Shown here: piece by piece, positions 17,502 to 27,485 of the stretch
How positions within the stretch are numbered: the stretch's first letter is position 1
Layout of the letters: the number at the start of each line of letters is the position of its first letter
NCBI RefSeq assembly: GCF_028863665.1
Contig: NZ_JARBFX010000001.1
Location: 124,001-188,000 of the forward strand
From: Aquabacter sediminis
GTDB lineage: Bacteria > Pseudomonadota > Alphaproteobacteria > Rhizobiales > Xanthobacteraceae
Length of the DNA stretch: 64,000 nucleotides
Direction: 5' to 3'
Position numbers and translations under genes: made by a program
The notes under the pieces: generated by a model
What the model was told of the DNA's origin: nothing
The model's database searches: none
The model's input: the letters and a program-made list of their open reading frames with translations, nothing else

Positions 17502-18950
17502 TTATCCCGCTGCCCGCTTGATCTTCTCGAAGGCGGCCAAAGCCCGGTCGCGGGCGGCGGCATGGTCCACCATCGGGCGGGGATAGGTGACACCGAGCTT
17601 CACGCCGGCCCGCTCCAACGTCGCGCGATCCCCCGTCCAAGGCTTGTGGATGAGCGCCGACGGCATGCGCGCCAATTCCGGGACATAGGTGCGCACATAG
17701 GTGCCATTGGGGTCGAACTTCTCGCCCTGAAGTACCGGATTGAACACCCGGAAATAGGGTGCGGCATCGACCCCTGATCCCGCCACCCATTGCCAGCTGG
17801 CCGGGTTGTTGGCGGGGCAGGCATCCACCAGCGTGTCCCAGAACCACGCTTCACCGTGTCGCCAGTCGATCAGCAGGTGCTTCGACAAGAAGGAAGCCAC
17901 CACCATGCGCACCCGGTTGTGCATCCATCCGGTCTGCCAGAGCTGGCGCATGCCGGCATCGACAATGGGATAGCCGGTCAACCCCTTCTGCCAAGCGGAA
18001 AGCTCGGAGGGGGCGTGGCGCCAGGGGAAATCGTCGAAGGCAGCCTGGAGATTGCGCCCGGCCATGTCCGGCTCGGCGGCGAGCAGGTGATGGGCAAATT
18101 CCCGCCAGTATAGTTCCGATTCGAACTTGTCCGCGTCCCGTGCGGACACCGCCCCCGCTTCCTCCGCGTGGCGCGCCACCGCGCGCACTTGTCGAGGTGA
18201 GATTTCCCCGAAGCGCAGAGCGGGAGAGAGGCGTGACACATGCTCGGCTGAAGGCACGTCGCGGCCTTCTGCATAGCCCTTAAGCCCCTCAGAGACGAAG
18301 GAATCCAGACGCGCCTGCGCCGCCGCCTCCCCGCAGGTCCAGGTGGCGCGCAGTCCGGCGGCCCAGTCGGGCGATGTGGGCTCCAGGCCCCAGGTGTCGA
18401 GGGAATCGCCCTTGATCTCGCCGGACCATCCGGTGAGGGGCTCGGGAACGGGCAGGGGCGCCCGCAGCCGCCGCTCCTTCAAGGCGGCCCGCTGAAAGGA
18501 AGAGAAGGTGCGCGGCAAGGTCCCGGCCTGGGTGGACACCGTCCCCGGCGGATGCAGCAAGTGCCCGTTGAAGACCTTCACCTCGGCCTCAAGGGAGCGA
18601 ACCGCCTCGGCAACTTGGGTGTCGATGGCGTGCTCGGCCGCGCCGGGACGGGCATCGAAGGTCAGCGCCTCGGCTTTCAGCTCCGCCATCACCGCCGGCA
18701 CCACTTCGCCCGCCCGCCCTCGGCGCAGCACCAGGGGAACCCCGCGGGCGGAAAGGTCCGCCGCCAGCGCCCGCAGCGATTGGGCGAGCCACCAGCGGGC
18801 GGCACCGCCCAGCGGTCGAAGGCCGGCGCTCTCCTCATCCAGCACGAACAGGCCGACCACCGGGCGTCCCGCGCGGGCGGCCTCGGTCAAGGCGGGATTG
18901 TCGGAGAGGCGGAGATCCGTTCGGAACCAATGCAAAGCGGGAGACGGCAT
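17502..18950 (-). CDS. phr: Deoxyribodipyrimidine photolyase
   Basis: This is a 482-residue class I CPD photolyase/cryptochrome family protein. The N-terminal antenna alpha/beta domain begins PALHWFRTDLRLSDNPAL. The C-terminal FAD domain shows KFESELYWREFAHHLLAAEPDM, the GYPIVDAGMRQLWQTGWMHNRVRM block, LLIDWRHGEAWFWDTLVDACPANNPASWQWVAGSG (the FAD and DNA-lesion pocket, including the Trp implicated in electron transfer), and YFRVFNPVLQGEKFDPNG. All canonical motifs argue for real light-driven repair. It is transcribed leftward, 170 bases upstream of cysK, and is divergent from the glutaminase gene. Confidence 0.95.
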   Translation of the reverse strand: MPSPALHWFRTDLRLSDNPALTEAARAGRPVVGLFVLDEESAGLRPLGGAARWWLAQSLRALAADLSARGVPLVLRRGRAGEVVPAVMAELKAEALTFDARPGAAEHAIDTQVAEAVRSLEAEVKVFNGHLLHPPGTVSTQAGTLPRTFSSFQRAALKERRLRAPLPVPEPLTGWSGEIKGDSLDTWGLEPTSPDWAAGLRATWTCGEAAAQARLDSFVSEGLKGYAEGRDVPSAEHVSRLSPALRFGEISPRQVRAVARHAEEAGAVSARDADKFESELYWREFAHHLLAAEPDMAGRNLQAAFDDFPWRHAPSELSAWQKGLTGYPIVDAGMRQLWQTGWMHNRVRMVVASFLSKHLLIDWRHGEAWFWDTLVDACPANNPASWQWVAGSGVDAAPYFRVFNPVLQGEKFDPNGTYVRTYVPELARMPSALIHKPWTGDRATLERAGVKLGVTYPRPMVDHAAARDRALAAFEKIKRAAG

Positions 18951-19103
18951 GACACCTCGCGAACCGGGACCGACCTGCGCGCGGCCGCGGTAGGCGATTA
19001 ACGCATATGCAAGGCGGGCGGATCAGTGCTGCGCCATTGGGCTCGTGCCGGGCTTTAATCCGGCTATGATCCAGGTGTCAGCCAAAACTTCCCGAGGACC
19101 GCT

Positions 19104-20033
19104 TTGCCCGACATCGGAACCGTCGTCCAGGACATCGCCGCCCGCATGTCGCTCCGCAAGGAGCGCGGCAAGGTGGCGAGCTATATCCCCGAGCTGGCCA
19201 AGGTCTCACCCGACCAGTTCGGCATCGCGGTGGTGACGGCGGAAGGCGAGATGCATGTGGGCGGGGATGCCGACACCCATTTCTCCATTCAGTCCATCTC
19301 CAAGGTCTTCACCCTGACGCTGGCCCTCGGCAAGGTGGGCGACGCTCTGTGGAACAAGGTGGGGCGGGAGCCGTCGGGCCACCCGTTCAACTCCATCGTC
19401 CAGCTGGAATATGAGAAGGGCAAGCCCCGCAATCCCTTCATCAATGCCGGCGCCATCGCGGTCACCGACGTGCTGCTGGCCGGCCACCAGCCGCGCGAGG
19501 TGCTGGGCGAGATCCTGCGCTTCATCCGCTTCGTGTCCGAGGACGACAGCATCGCCATGGACCAGCACGTGGCGCGCTCGGAAAAGCAGACCGGCTTTCT
19601 CAACACCGCGCTCGCCAATTACATGCGGGCCTTCGGGGTGTTGGAAAACCCGGTGGACCATGCGCTGGGCGTTTATTTCCACCATTGCTCCATCGCCATG
19701 TCCTGCCGCCAGATGGCGATGGCCGGGCGCTACCTTGCCTTTTCCGGCCGCCTGCCGGGCTCGGGCATCCGTGTCATTTCCGCCGAGCGGGCGCGTCGCA
19801 TCAATGCGCTGATGCTCACCTGCGGCCATTATGACGGCTCCGGCGACTTCGCCTTCCGCGTCGGCCTTCCCGGCAAGAGCGGGGTGGGCGGCGGCATTCT
19901 CCTGGTGGCGCCCAACAAGGCATCCATCTGCGTCTGGTCGCCGGGCCTCGACCCGCAGGGCAATTCGGTGCTGGGCACCCAGGCACTGGAAGAATTGGCC
20001 AAGGCCATGCGCTGGTCCGTGTTCGGCGAGTAA
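19104..20033 (+). CDS. glsA: Glutaminase
   Basis: This is a 309-residue serine-dependent beta-lactamase-fold glutaminase that converts glutamine to glutamate and ammonia. The nucleophile and base are S64 and K67 in [11 protein letters not shown]. Other conserved blocks are [42 protein letters not shown]-like [15 protein letters not shown] and [16 protein letters not shown]. The start is TTG at 19104 with CGAGGAC upstream, giving [15 protein letters not shown]. There is no STAS or ankyrin extension, so this is the simple bacterial form. It is alone on its transcript, 99 bases ahead of thrC. Confidence 0.95.
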   Translation: MPDIGTVVQDIAARMSLRKERGKVASYIPELAKVSPDQFGIAVVTAEGEMHVGGDADTHFSIQSISKVFTLTLALGKVGDALWNKVGREPSGHPFNSIVQLEYEKGKPRNPFINAGAIAVTDVLLAGHQPREVLGEILRFIRFVSEDDSIAMDQHVARSEKQTGFLNTALANYMRAFGVLENPVDHALGVYFHHCSIAMSCRQMAMAGRYLAFSGRLPGSGIRVISAERARRINALMLTCGHYDGSGDFAFRVGLPGKSGVGGGILLVAPNKASICVWSPGLDPQGNSVLGTQALEELAKAMRWSVFGE

Positions 20034-20132
20034 GCCGCCGCTTTCCCCAACGCCCCAACTTGTCTAGTTTGCCGCAGGTTCGCGTCGCGCCTTCGCGCGT
20101 TGGTCTTCGTGCATTGTTCGGAGTTCGAGGTC

Positions 20133-21545
20133 TTGCTTTACGTCTCCACCCGCGGCGAGGCGCCGCCTTTGTCATTCGCCGATGCCCTGCTTGCCGGGCT
20201 TGCGCGCGATGGTGGACTTTATGTGCCGCAGGACTGGCCGACGCTGAAAGCGGACGAGATCGCCGCCCTTGCGGGCAAGCCCTATGCGGACGTGGCGCGC
20301 CGCATCATCACGCCTTTCGTGGACGGGGCCATTCCCTCGGCCGCGCTCGACGTGATGATCACGGATGCCTACCGCACCTTCCGCCACACCGCCACGACGC
20401 CTCTGGTCCAGATCGCGCCCAACCGCTTCATCCTGGAGCTGTTCCACGGCCCGACCTTGGCGTTCAAGGATGTCGCCATGCAATTGCTGGCGCGCATGAT
20501 GGACCATGTGCTCGCCCAACGGGGCGGACGGGCCACCATTGTAGGCGCCACCTCGGGCGACACCGGCAGCGCCGCCATCGAAGCGTTCCGGCATTCGGAC
20601 GCGGTGGACGTCTTCATCCTCTATCCGCACAAGCGGGTGTCCGAGGTGCAGCGGCGCCAGATGACCACGGTGGGCGGGGCCAATGTGCATGCCATCGCGG
20701 TGGAAGGCACGTTCGACGATTGCCAGGCCCATGTGAAGGCCATGTTCAACCATCACGCCTTCCGCGACCGGATGGCGCTGGCGGGGGTCAATTCCATCAA
20801 CTGGGCCCGCATCGTCGCCCAGGTGGTCTATTACTTCTACGCCGCCTCGGCATTGGGCGCGCCCCACCGCGAGGTCTCCTTCGTGGTGCCCACCGGCAAT
20901 TTCGGCGACATCCTCGCCGGCTGGGTGGCCAAGCGCATGGGCCTGCCGGTGCGCGACCTGACCATCGCCACCAATGTGAACGACATCCTCGCCCGCACGC
21001 TGGAAAGCGGGCGCTATGAGGTGAAGGGGGTGCAGCCCTCCTCCTCCCCGTCCATGGACATCCAGGTCTCGTCCAATTTCGAGCGTCTGATCTTCGAGGC
21101 GGTGGATCGGGACGCGGCCAGCGTGCGCACCCTGATGGCCCAGCTCAGCCAGTCCGGCAGCTTCACCCTGCCGCGCCCGGCGCTGGAAGCCATTGCCGGC
21201 GACTTCTCCGCCGAGCGCGCCGACGAGCCAGAGACGGCAGCCACCATCCGCAAGGTCTATCAGGACACCGGCTACGTTCTCGATCCGCACACGGCGGTCG
21301 CCATGGCGGTGGCGAGCAAGGTGGAGCATGCCGCCCGCGTACCGCAGGTGGTGCTCTCCACCGCCCATCCGGCCAAGTTCCCCGATGCGGTGGAAGCCGC
21401 CACCGGGAAGCGCCCGCCTTTGCCGCCCCATATGGCGGACCTGATGACGCGCAAGGAGCGCACCTCCGTGCTGCCCAACGACATCGGCGCCATCGAAGCC
21501 TTCATCACCAGCCATGCCCGCATCTCGGCGGGGGCGCACGCATGA
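20133..21545 (+). CDS. thrC: Threonine synthase
   Basis: This is a 470-residue PLP-dependent threonine synthase of the long class, forming threonine from O-phosphohomoserine. The N terminus LYVSTRGEAPPLSFADALLAGLARDGGLYVP is typical if translation starts at the in-frame TTG 20133, with GGAG about ten bases ahead. An upstream TTG at 20100 is less likely. The PLP Lys is in GPTLAFKDVAMQLLARMM, and further blocks are GATSGDTGSAAIEAF, PTGNFGDILAGWVAKRMGLP and SSPSMDIQVSSNFERLIFE. Its stop overlaps the M16 peptidase start (ATGA), an arrangement common in alphaproteobacteria. Confidence 0.95.
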   Translation: MLYVSTRGEAPPLSFADALLAGLARDGGLYVPQDWPTLKADEIAALAGKPYADVARRIITPFVDGAIPSAALDVMITDAYRTFRHTATTPLVQIAPNRFILELFHGPTLAFKDVAMQLLARMMDHVLAQRGGRATIVGATSGDTGSAAIEAFRHSDAVDVFILYPHKRVSEVQRRQMTTVGGANVHAIAVEGTFDDCQAHVKAMFNHHAFRDRMALAGVNSINWARIVAQVVYYFYAASALGAPHREVSFVVPTGNFGDILAGWVAKRMGLPVRDLTIATNVNDILARTLESGRYEVKGVQPSSSPSMDIQVSSNFERLIFEAVDRDAASVRTLMAQLSQSGSFTLPRPALEAIAGDFSAERADEPETAATIRKVYQDTGYVLDPHTAVAMAVASKVEHAARVPQVVLSTAHPAKFPDAVEAATGKRPPLPPHMADLMTRKERTSVLPNDIGAIEAFITSHARISAGAHA

Positions 21546-22804
21546 GCGTGAAGCGCACCACGCTGGAGAACGGCATCACGGTCATTTCCGACGCCATGCC
21601 CCATCTGGGCACGGCTTCGCTCGGCATCTGGGTGGGCGCGGGCGCGCGCGACGAGGAGGAGGGCGAGCACGGCATCTCCCACCTTCTGGAACATATGGCC
21701 TTCAAGGGCACGCGCCGACGCTCCGCCCGTCGGATCGCGGAGGAGATCGAGCAGGTGGGCGGCGACATCAATGCCGCCACCTCGGTGGAGCAGACCTCCT
21801 ACAATGTGCGGGTGCTGGGCGAGGATGTGGGGCTCGGCCTCGACATTCTCTCGGACATCCTCACCGAGCCGGCCTTCGCCCCCGACGAGCTGGCGCGGGA
21901 GAAGAATGTCATCGTCCAGGAGATCGGCGCCGTCCAGGACACGCCCGATGACCTCGTGTTCGACCTGTTCCAGGAGACGGCCTTTCCCGGACAGGCGGTC
22001 GGCCGCTCCATCCTGGGCACCCCGGAGACGGTGCGCGCGTTCGATCCGCAGGCGCTCGGCGCCTATCTGGCGCGCACCTATCGCGGGCCCCGCATGGTCG
22101 TCTCCGCCGCCGGCGCGGTGGACCATGACCATCTGGTGGAAGAGGCGGCGCATCGCCTGAAGTCCGTTGCGCCCGTCCAGAAGCCGGTCACGCCCGTCGC
22201 CCGTTATGGCGGCGGCACCTTGCTCACCCCGCGCGACCTGGAACAGGTGCACGTGGTGCTGGGCCTGGAAGGGCGCACCTACAAGGATCCCGGCTATCAC
22301 GCGTTGCAGGTGCTCACCAATGTGCTGGGCGGCGGAATGTCCTCGCGCCTCTTCCAGGAGGTCCGCGAGGAGCGGGGCCTGTGCTATTCCATCTATGCCT
22401 TCCACTGGTCCTATGCGGACACCGGCCTGTTCGGCGTCTATGCCGGCACCGACGTGGGGGATGTGGGCGAGCTGACCAGCGTGGTGATCGACCAGATCAT
22501 CGCCGCCGGCAACACCGTCATCGAGACGGAGGTGGCGCGCGCCAAGGCACAGATGAAGGTGGGGCTCCTGGCCGCCCTGGAAAGCTCCGGTGCGCGGGCC
22601 GAGCAACTGGCCCGGCAGATCCTCGGCTTCGACCGGGTGATCCCGTTGGAGGAGATCGTGGCGAAGGTGGAGGCGGTCACGGTGGAGGGCGTGCGCCAGG
22701 CGGCGCGCGACCTCGTCGCTGGCGGACACCCCACCCTCGCGGCGATTGGTCCGGGCGCGGGGCTTGAACCTGCCGCCCGGGTGGTGGAACGTCTGGGCGC
22801 ATAG
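21542..22804 (+). CDS. M16 family zinc metallopeptidase (processing-peptidase-like)
   Basis: This is a 420-residue pitrilysin-family peptidase resembling the beta subunit of mitochondrial processing peptidase. The inverted zinc motif HLLEH is at residues 47-51, with the third ligand E127 in KNVIVQEIGA at the expected 76-residue spacing, so the N-terminal domain is catalytic. The C-terminal domain contains NVLGGGMSSRLFQEVREERGLCYSIYAF, the Arg/Tyr substrate-binding motif of active M16 proteins. No signal peptide is visible, suggesting a cytosolic enzyme. It is translationally coupled to thrC. The substrate is unknown. Confidence 0.92.
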   Translation: MSVKRTTLENGITVISDAMPHLGTASLGIWVGAGARDEEEGEHGISHLLEHMAFKGTRRRSARRIAEEIEQVGGDINAATSVEQTSYNVRVLGEDVGLGLDILSDILTEPAFAPDELAREKNVIVQEIGAVQDTPDDLVFDLFQETAFPGQAVGRSILGTPETVRAFDPQALGAYLARTYRGPRMVVSAAGAVDHDHLVEEAAHRLKSVAPVQKPVTPVARYGGGTLLTPRDLEQVHVVLGLEGRTYKDPGYHALQVLTNVLGGGMSSRLFQEVREERGLCYSIYAFHWSYADTGLFGVYAGTDVGDVGELTSVVIDQIIAAGNTVIETEVARAKAQMKVGLLAALESSGARAEQLARQILGFDRVIPLEEIVAKVEAVTVEGVRQAARDLVAGGHPTLAAIGPGAGLEPAARVVERLGA

Positions 22805-22922
22805 CCGGCACTGGAATGCTCGGGCCGGTCGTCTTTTTGGCGTAAGGTGCTGTTGCTGCTGGCGCTCGCGAGAGTGCGCGCAGCTCCGGCATTGTTCAAA
22901 GTCGCTGGCACGAGCCCCGTCC

Positions 22923-23561
22923 ATGTGGTTCCTGAGGACCGTCTTCGGCAATGAAGTGCTTCCCGTGATCCCGGGGCGCGGCGTCTATCTGCGGGTGCCG
23001 CAGATGCAGGACTACCCCGCCTGGCGCGACCTAAGGGAAGAGAGCCGCGCGTTCCTCACGCCGTGGGAGCCCCTCTGGCCGGCGGATGACCTCACCCGCA
23101 CCGCCTTTCGCCACCGCCTGCGCCGCTATGCGCGGGACATGATGTCCGACGAGGCCTACCCGCTTTTCATCTTCCATGAGCGCGACCACGTCCTCTTGGG
23201 TGGCCTGACCCTGTCCAACGTCCGCCGGGGCGTGTGCCAGGCGGCGAGCCTCGGCTATTGGATGGGCGCGCCCTATGCGGGCAAGGGCTATATGCGGGCG
23301 GCGGTGAGCGCGGTCCTTCCTGTGGCCTATGAAGCGCTCCGCCTGCGCCGGATCGAGGCCGCGTGCATGACCAACAATATGGCGTCCATCCATCTGCTCG
23401 AACGGCTGGGCTTCATCCGCGAGGGCTATGCCCGCCAATATCTGTGCATCAACGGCAATTGGGAGGATCATTTCCTCTTCGCCCGCCTGGCCAGCGATCC
23501 CCCGGCGGAGCTGGCGGCGTCCTTGAACGGGCGCACGCGGCAATCCCAGCCGGCACAGTGA
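22923..23561 (+). CDS. rimJ: GNAT acetyltransferase, RimJ/RimL-like
   Basis: This is a 212-residue acetyltransferase of the RimJ/RimL type, which in characterised members acetylates ribosomal protein N termini with acetyl-CoA. It shows GVYLRVPQMQDYPAWRDLREESRAFLTPWEP, SLGYWMGAPYAGKGYMRAAVSAV (the acetyl-CoA pyrophosphate loop) and ACMTNNMASIHLLERLGFIREGYARQYLCINGNWEDHFLF, all standard in this subgroup. The ATG at 22923 gives the usual N terminus; an upstream open frame to 22746 only overlaps the peptidase. It is probably the third gene of the thrC-M16 operon, 118 bases downstream. The symbol reflects similarity; the real target is untested. Confidence 0.82.
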   Translation: MWFLRTVFGNEVLPVIPGRGVYLRVPQMQDYPAWRDLREESRAFLTPWEPLWPADDLTRTAFRHRLRRYARDMMSDEAYPLFIFHERDHVLLGGLTLSNVRRGVCQAASLGYWMGAPYAGKGYMRAAVSAVLPVAYEALRLRRIEAACMTNNMASIHLLERLGFIREGYARQYLCINGNWEDHFLFARLASDPPAELAASLNGRTRQSQPAQ

Positions 23562-23698
23562 GTCCTGACCTTATGGCGGAGGATGAGCGGCAGGATTCGC
23601 TCAGAACCTCAAGAGCTCCAATCAAGCCTTTGGATTCGCACGCGTTTTAAGTCTCATCGTCACCACTTCACTGGGGCGAGGGCGCCTTTGTCGTGGCG

Positions 23699-25612
23699 TC
23701 AGTTCCCTGCCTTTGCCGGCACGGGGGGCAAGGCGGAGGGCTTGGCCAATTGCTCGATCACCGAGCGCACCGCCGCCTCCCCATTGGTCCGGTTGCGCAC
23801 GGCCTCGAGCAAGGGTTGGGCGGCCCCGGAGCGACGGATCAGCATCTGGGGATCCAGCACCACGAAGGCACCGCTCCAGGGACCCTGCACCATGAAGGGC
23901 AGGTCGAAGTCGGGCTTGGGGCGCTCCGCCCCCGTGGCGGGCGCTGGCGAGAGCAGGATGGCTTCGCCCTTCAGGTCGATCTCCCGCCGGGCCACCGACA
24001 CATTGCCGGCGAGACTCAGGCTGACCTGCTTTCCGCGGATGGATGCCTCTTCGATGGTGGCTGTCCCGCCGTCGAGACGGATCTTCGCGGCCAAGGTGTC
24101 ATAGGCGGTCTTTCCGCCGCGCAGATCGCCGCCGCCGGACAGGGGGCGCCGCTCGATCCGATTCAGCACCTGCGCGACGTCGATGCCCAGCACCGCGCCA
24201 TTGGCACCGGTCAGTTCGATATGGCCATTCAGGGACTGGGCGATGTCGAGAATGCTTACCCCCGATCCTTCCAGCTGCACTTCCAGGTCGCCGGTACCGT
24301 CCAGACGGCGGACACCCATAATGTCATCCAGGGCAGGCAGCAGAGCCACCTTGTTGCCTTCCGCCTCGGCCCGCACCAGGGCGCCGCCATTGGCGTTCGG
24401 CCCGACTGAGAGCGAGGCGCGGATGTCCCCACCCCAGGCCTGTGCCGTGCCAACAGCAACCGTCAGCCGGCCGGAGCGGATCATGGCGCTCGTGGCGACT
24501 CGTTCGAACGTGCTCGCATCAGCCGTCACCGAAGCGGCCGAGAACCGCAGGTCGAGATCGAGCCGATTGAGGGTCCTCAGGTCGAGCGGCGTACGGTCCC
24601 ACACATTGGTGGCGCTGTCGGCGAGGATCATGCGCCCATAAGGCGTGACATCGAGGCGGTCGGTGGCGAACGTACCCTGGATTGTGGGATGCCCGGCTTC
24701 CAGCTTGGCGCTCAAGGCGCCCTCGGTCTGGTTGCCGTCCAGCTTCAGAGTGACGGCGGTAAAGGCGGCCGAATCCTCAGTGGCTTGAACCTTGCCGGAA
24801 AAAGCGAAGTGCTTCAGCCCGCCGGCGGTGGGCGGCTCGACGCCGATCCAGGTGAGCAGCCCCCGCAGCGATGGGGTCTCGCCGGAGACATCGCCCGTCG
24901 CGCCCGGCTTGCGCCCGCCGGAGGCCGTGCCACGAAAGCGCGCCCAGGAGCCGCCGGTGGCCAGTTCGACGCGGGTGTCCGCAGCCTTGCCGGTCAGAAA
25001 ATCCAGGACATTGGCGATGGAAATGCGGGCCTCGCATTCCACATCCCGCCAGATGAAGGCAGCCGAAAGGGAAGCGCCCGCGCCGCCCGCGGTGCGCACC
25101 AGGCGCGCATCGATGCCGTTGATGATTTCCCGCGTCAGCCCGTCGCGCGAGCGCAGGACAACGGTGCCCTTCGTCAGCCTCAGTTCCGGCGCGTCCTTGG
25201 CCACCACCAGCGCAGCCACGGCCACGGGCGGCGCGGAAGCGGTGGAGGTTACGACGAGGGTTGGTCGTTCCAGCGCGACGTCGGCCACCTCGATGCGACC
25301 CACCAGAAGCGGCATCAGCTTGAGATTGGCGACGGCGCCCTCGGCATCCAGCGTCCCGCCGCCGGGCAAGGGAAACACCACCCGGGTGAGATGCACCTGG
25401 GGGAGAGGGAAGAGCTTGAACTCGGCCTCGCCATCGAGGGCCGCCATCTGCCCCGTCGCCTGCATGATGGCGTCGGTCGAGAGACGGCGCAGGTCGCTCT
25501 TGGACACCAGCATCGGCACGAAGGCCATGGCTGCAAGGAGCGCGAGCGCGAGGCCACCGATCACCGCAGCCGAAATGGCCAGGGCGCGGCGAGCCGTGTC
25601 TTGGAATGTCAC
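23699..25612 (-). CDS. AsmA-family envelope protein
   Basis: This is a protein of about 637 residues with one N-terminal membrane helix (AAVIGGLALALLAAMAFVPML) and a long periplasmic part of the AsmA type. It contains DLRRLSTDAIMQATGQMAALDGEAEFKLFPLPQVHL near the start and the AsmA C-terminal domain (LDGTGDLEVQLEGSGVSILDIAQSLNGHIELTGANGAVLGIDVAQVL) at about 480-530. Such proteins are thought to bridge membranes in lipid transport and outer membrane assembly. GTG at 25612 with GGAAG ten bases upstream is preferred over TTG 25699. Gene order places it after fbpB on the same strand with a 146-base gap; no functional link to iron uptake is apparent. Confidence 0.82.
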   Translation of the reverse strand: MTFQDTARRALAISAAVIGGLALALLAAMAFVPMLVSKSDLRRLSTDAIMQATGQMAALDGEAEFKLFPLPQVHLTRVVFPLPGGGTLDAEGAVANLKLMPLLVGRIEVADVALERPTLVVTSTASAPPVAVAALVVAKDAPELRLTKGTVVLRSRDGLTREIINGIDARLVRTAGGAGASLSAAFIWRDVECEARISIANVLDFLTGKAADTRVELATGGSWARFRGTASGGRKPGATGDVSGETPSLRGLLTWIGVEPPTAGGLKHFAFSGKVQATEDSAAFTAVTLKLDGNQTEGALSAKLEAGHPTIQGTFATDRLDVTPYGRMILADSATNVWDRTPLDLRTLNRLDLDLRFSAASVTADASTFERVATSAMIRSGRLTVAVGTAQAWGGDIRASLSVGPNANGGALVRAEAEGNKVALLPALDDIMGVRRLDGTGDLEVQLEGSGVSILDIAQSLNGHIELTGANGAVLGIDVAQVLNRIERRPLSGGGDLRGGKTAYDTLAAKIRLDGGTATIEEASIRGKQVSLSLAGNVSVARREIDLKGEAILLSPAPATGAERPKPDFDLPFMVQGPWSGAFVVLDPQMLIRRSGAAQPLLEAVRNRTNGEAAVRSVIEQLAKPSALPPVPAKAGN

Positions 25613-25758
25613 CACCAGATCTTCCGGTCTTCGGTCAGACAGGACCGCGCTCAGCCAACGACTCGCCCCCGTTTGCCTGAGTGGTTTCCCGTGTTGCAAA
25701 GACTTTCCAGGCGGTCTGTGTCGGTTTCAAGGCTGGACGGGCTTTGCAGGCGATCGGG

Positions 25759-27471
25759 CTAGTTGCTGGCAGAGCCCTGTTGCAGGGAGGCATCACTTGG
25801 CTGGGGGCGGCGGGAGAGGCGCGCGAGGAGGAGAACCGGGCCGAGGCCCACTAGGATGATGGCGAGGGCAGCCAGTGCGCCGTCCTCATAGGTGCCGCGG
25901 GCCGCCTCTCCATAAATATGCGTGGCGAGCGTCTCGACCCCGAGGGGACGCAGCAACAAGGTGGCGGGCAATTCCTTCATGCCGTCCACGAAAACGATCA
26001 AAGCGGCCGTTGCCGCCGCCGGGCGCAGGAGAGGCAGGTGAATGCGGTTGATCACCCGGGCGCGGGTGGAGCCCAGGCTGCGCGCCGCCATGTCCAGGTG
26101 CAGGGACATTTTGGCGTAGCCCGCCTCCAGGCCGCCAATGGGAATGGACAGGAAGCGGACGGCATATGCGATCACCAGCGCCGCCCCTGAGCCGGACAGG
26201 AGAAGGCCCGTGCCGGTGCCTGTCATCTCCACCATGAAGCCGTTGATCAGATTGTCGAAACCGGCCATGGGCGTCAGCAGCCCGATGGCCAGCACCGTTC
26301 CCGGGATCGCATAGCCGGTGGAGGCAAGCCGCGCCAGCGCGGGTACGAGGGGCCCGCGGGACAGGCGCAGGGCCACCGCGACCACCGCTCCCAGCGCCAG
26401 GGCCAGCAGCGTGCCCCCGCCCGCCAGCACCGCGCTGTTGCGCGCTTCTGCCCACAGCGAGGCGGGGATGCCATTGATGCCCAGGCGGGTTCCTGCGGCA
26501 TGGGCGAGATGAAGCACCGGGACGATGAAGCCCAGCGTCAGCGGCAGGAGGCAGGCAGCGATCGCGCCTGCCGCCTGGACACCCGTCAGGCGCAAGGCGG
26601 GCCGGCTCCGGCCAGATCCGGCGCCCACATAGCGGGCCCCCTTTCGCGCCACCCGCTCCGCGGCGATGAGCCCGAGGACCACCACCAGCATCACGAGGGC
26701 GATCTGGGCCGCGCCCGGCAGGTTCGAGCGGTTCACCCAGGTGGCGTAGATGGACACGGTCAAGGTCCGCATGCCGAGGAACTCGGATGCACCGATGTCG
26801 CCGAGAACTTCCAGGAGGGCGAGCGTGACTCCGGCCACGATGGCCGGGCGCGCCAGGGGCAGGGCGATGCGCATGGCGGTCCGCCACGGTCCGGCCCCCA
26901 GCGTGCGGGCCACTTCCAGCACCGCCGCCGACTGCATCATGAAGCTCGCCCGGGCGGACAGGTAGACATAAGGATAGAGCACGCACGACAGCACGAAGAT
27001 GCACCCGCCCGCCGAGCGCAGATCCGGCAGGCGCAGGCCCCGCGGGCTTGAAATGCCCAGCAGCCATCGAATGGCGCTCTGGACGGGCCCGAGCGGGTGC
27101 AGAATGTCGAGATAGGAATAAGCGACGATGTAGCCGGGAACGGCCAGCGGGAGCAGCAAGGCCCAATCGAGGGTCCGCCGACCGGGAAAATCGCAGGTGG
27201 AGACGAGCCAGGCGCACGGCACCGCGACGAGGACGGTGAGCACCCCCACACCCAGGAGCAAGGTGCCGGTCTGGACCATTGCCTCCGGCAGCACATGGGC
27301 GATCAGGTGCGGCCACAAATCGCCGGAGCCCTGAGCCGCGATGGCGATCAGGGCTCCAACCGGAAGGCACACGACAGCCGCCACCAGCCCCGCCGCCAGG
27401 ACCAACCCGTTGAGCCGGGTGGGGCGAGAATGGGCCGAGCGGGCCCGACCGGGAGCGGCTGTCACTGTCAC
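25759..27471 (-). CDS. fbpB: Ferric iron ABC transporter permease (FbpB-type, double-length)
   Basis: This is a 570-residue inner-membrane permease with two binding-protein-dependent transport domains fused in tandem, typical of FbpB/SfuB iron permeases. About twelve hydrophobic segments are visible. EAA-like loops occur twice: EVARTLGAGPWRTAMRIALPLARPAIVAG around residues 185-215 and DMAARSLGSTRARVINRIHLPLLRPAAATA around 460-490. The C-terminal PATLLLRPLGVETLATHIYGEAARGTYEDGALAAL is also characteristic of iron permeases. The GTG start at 27471 lies 14 bases after the binding-protein stop codon, so the two are one operon. No FbpC ATPase gene follows; the next gene is an AsmA protein. Confidence 0.92.
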   Translation of the reverse strand: MTVTAAPGRARSAHSRPTRLNGLVLAAGLVAAVVCLPVGALIAIAAQGSGDLWPHLIAHVLPEAMVQTGTLLLGVGVLTVLVAVPCAWLVSTCDFPGRRTLDWALLLPLAVPGYIVAYSYLDILHPLGPVQSAIRWLLGISSPRGLRLPDLRSAGGCIFVLSCVLYPYVYLSARASFMMQSAAVLEVARTLGAGPWRTAMRIALPLARPAIVAGVTLALLEVLGDIGASEFLGMRTLTVSIYATWVNRSNLPGAAQIALVMLVVVLGLIAAERVARKGARYVGAGSGRSRPALRLTGVQAAGAIAACLLPLTLGFIVPVLHLAHAAGTRLGINGIPASLWAEARNSAVLAGGGTLLALALGAVVAVALRLSRGPLVPALARLASTGYAIPGTVLAIGLLTPMAGFDNLINGFMVEMTGTGTGLLLSGSGAALVIAYAVRFLSIPIGGLEAGYAKMSLHLDMAARSLGSTRARVINRIHLPLLRPAAATAALIVFVDGMKELPATLLLRPLGVETLATHIYGEAARGTYEDGALAALAIILVGLGPVLLLARLSRRPQPSDASLQQGSASN

Positions 27472-27485
27472 GCGGGAGGCGTCGT

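Noticed and set aside
23693-25859. Several long plus-strand frames opposite the AsmA gene
   Set aside because: They mirror the minus-strand AsmA coding frame; residue composition is His/Arg/Gly-rich as typical of antisense frames.
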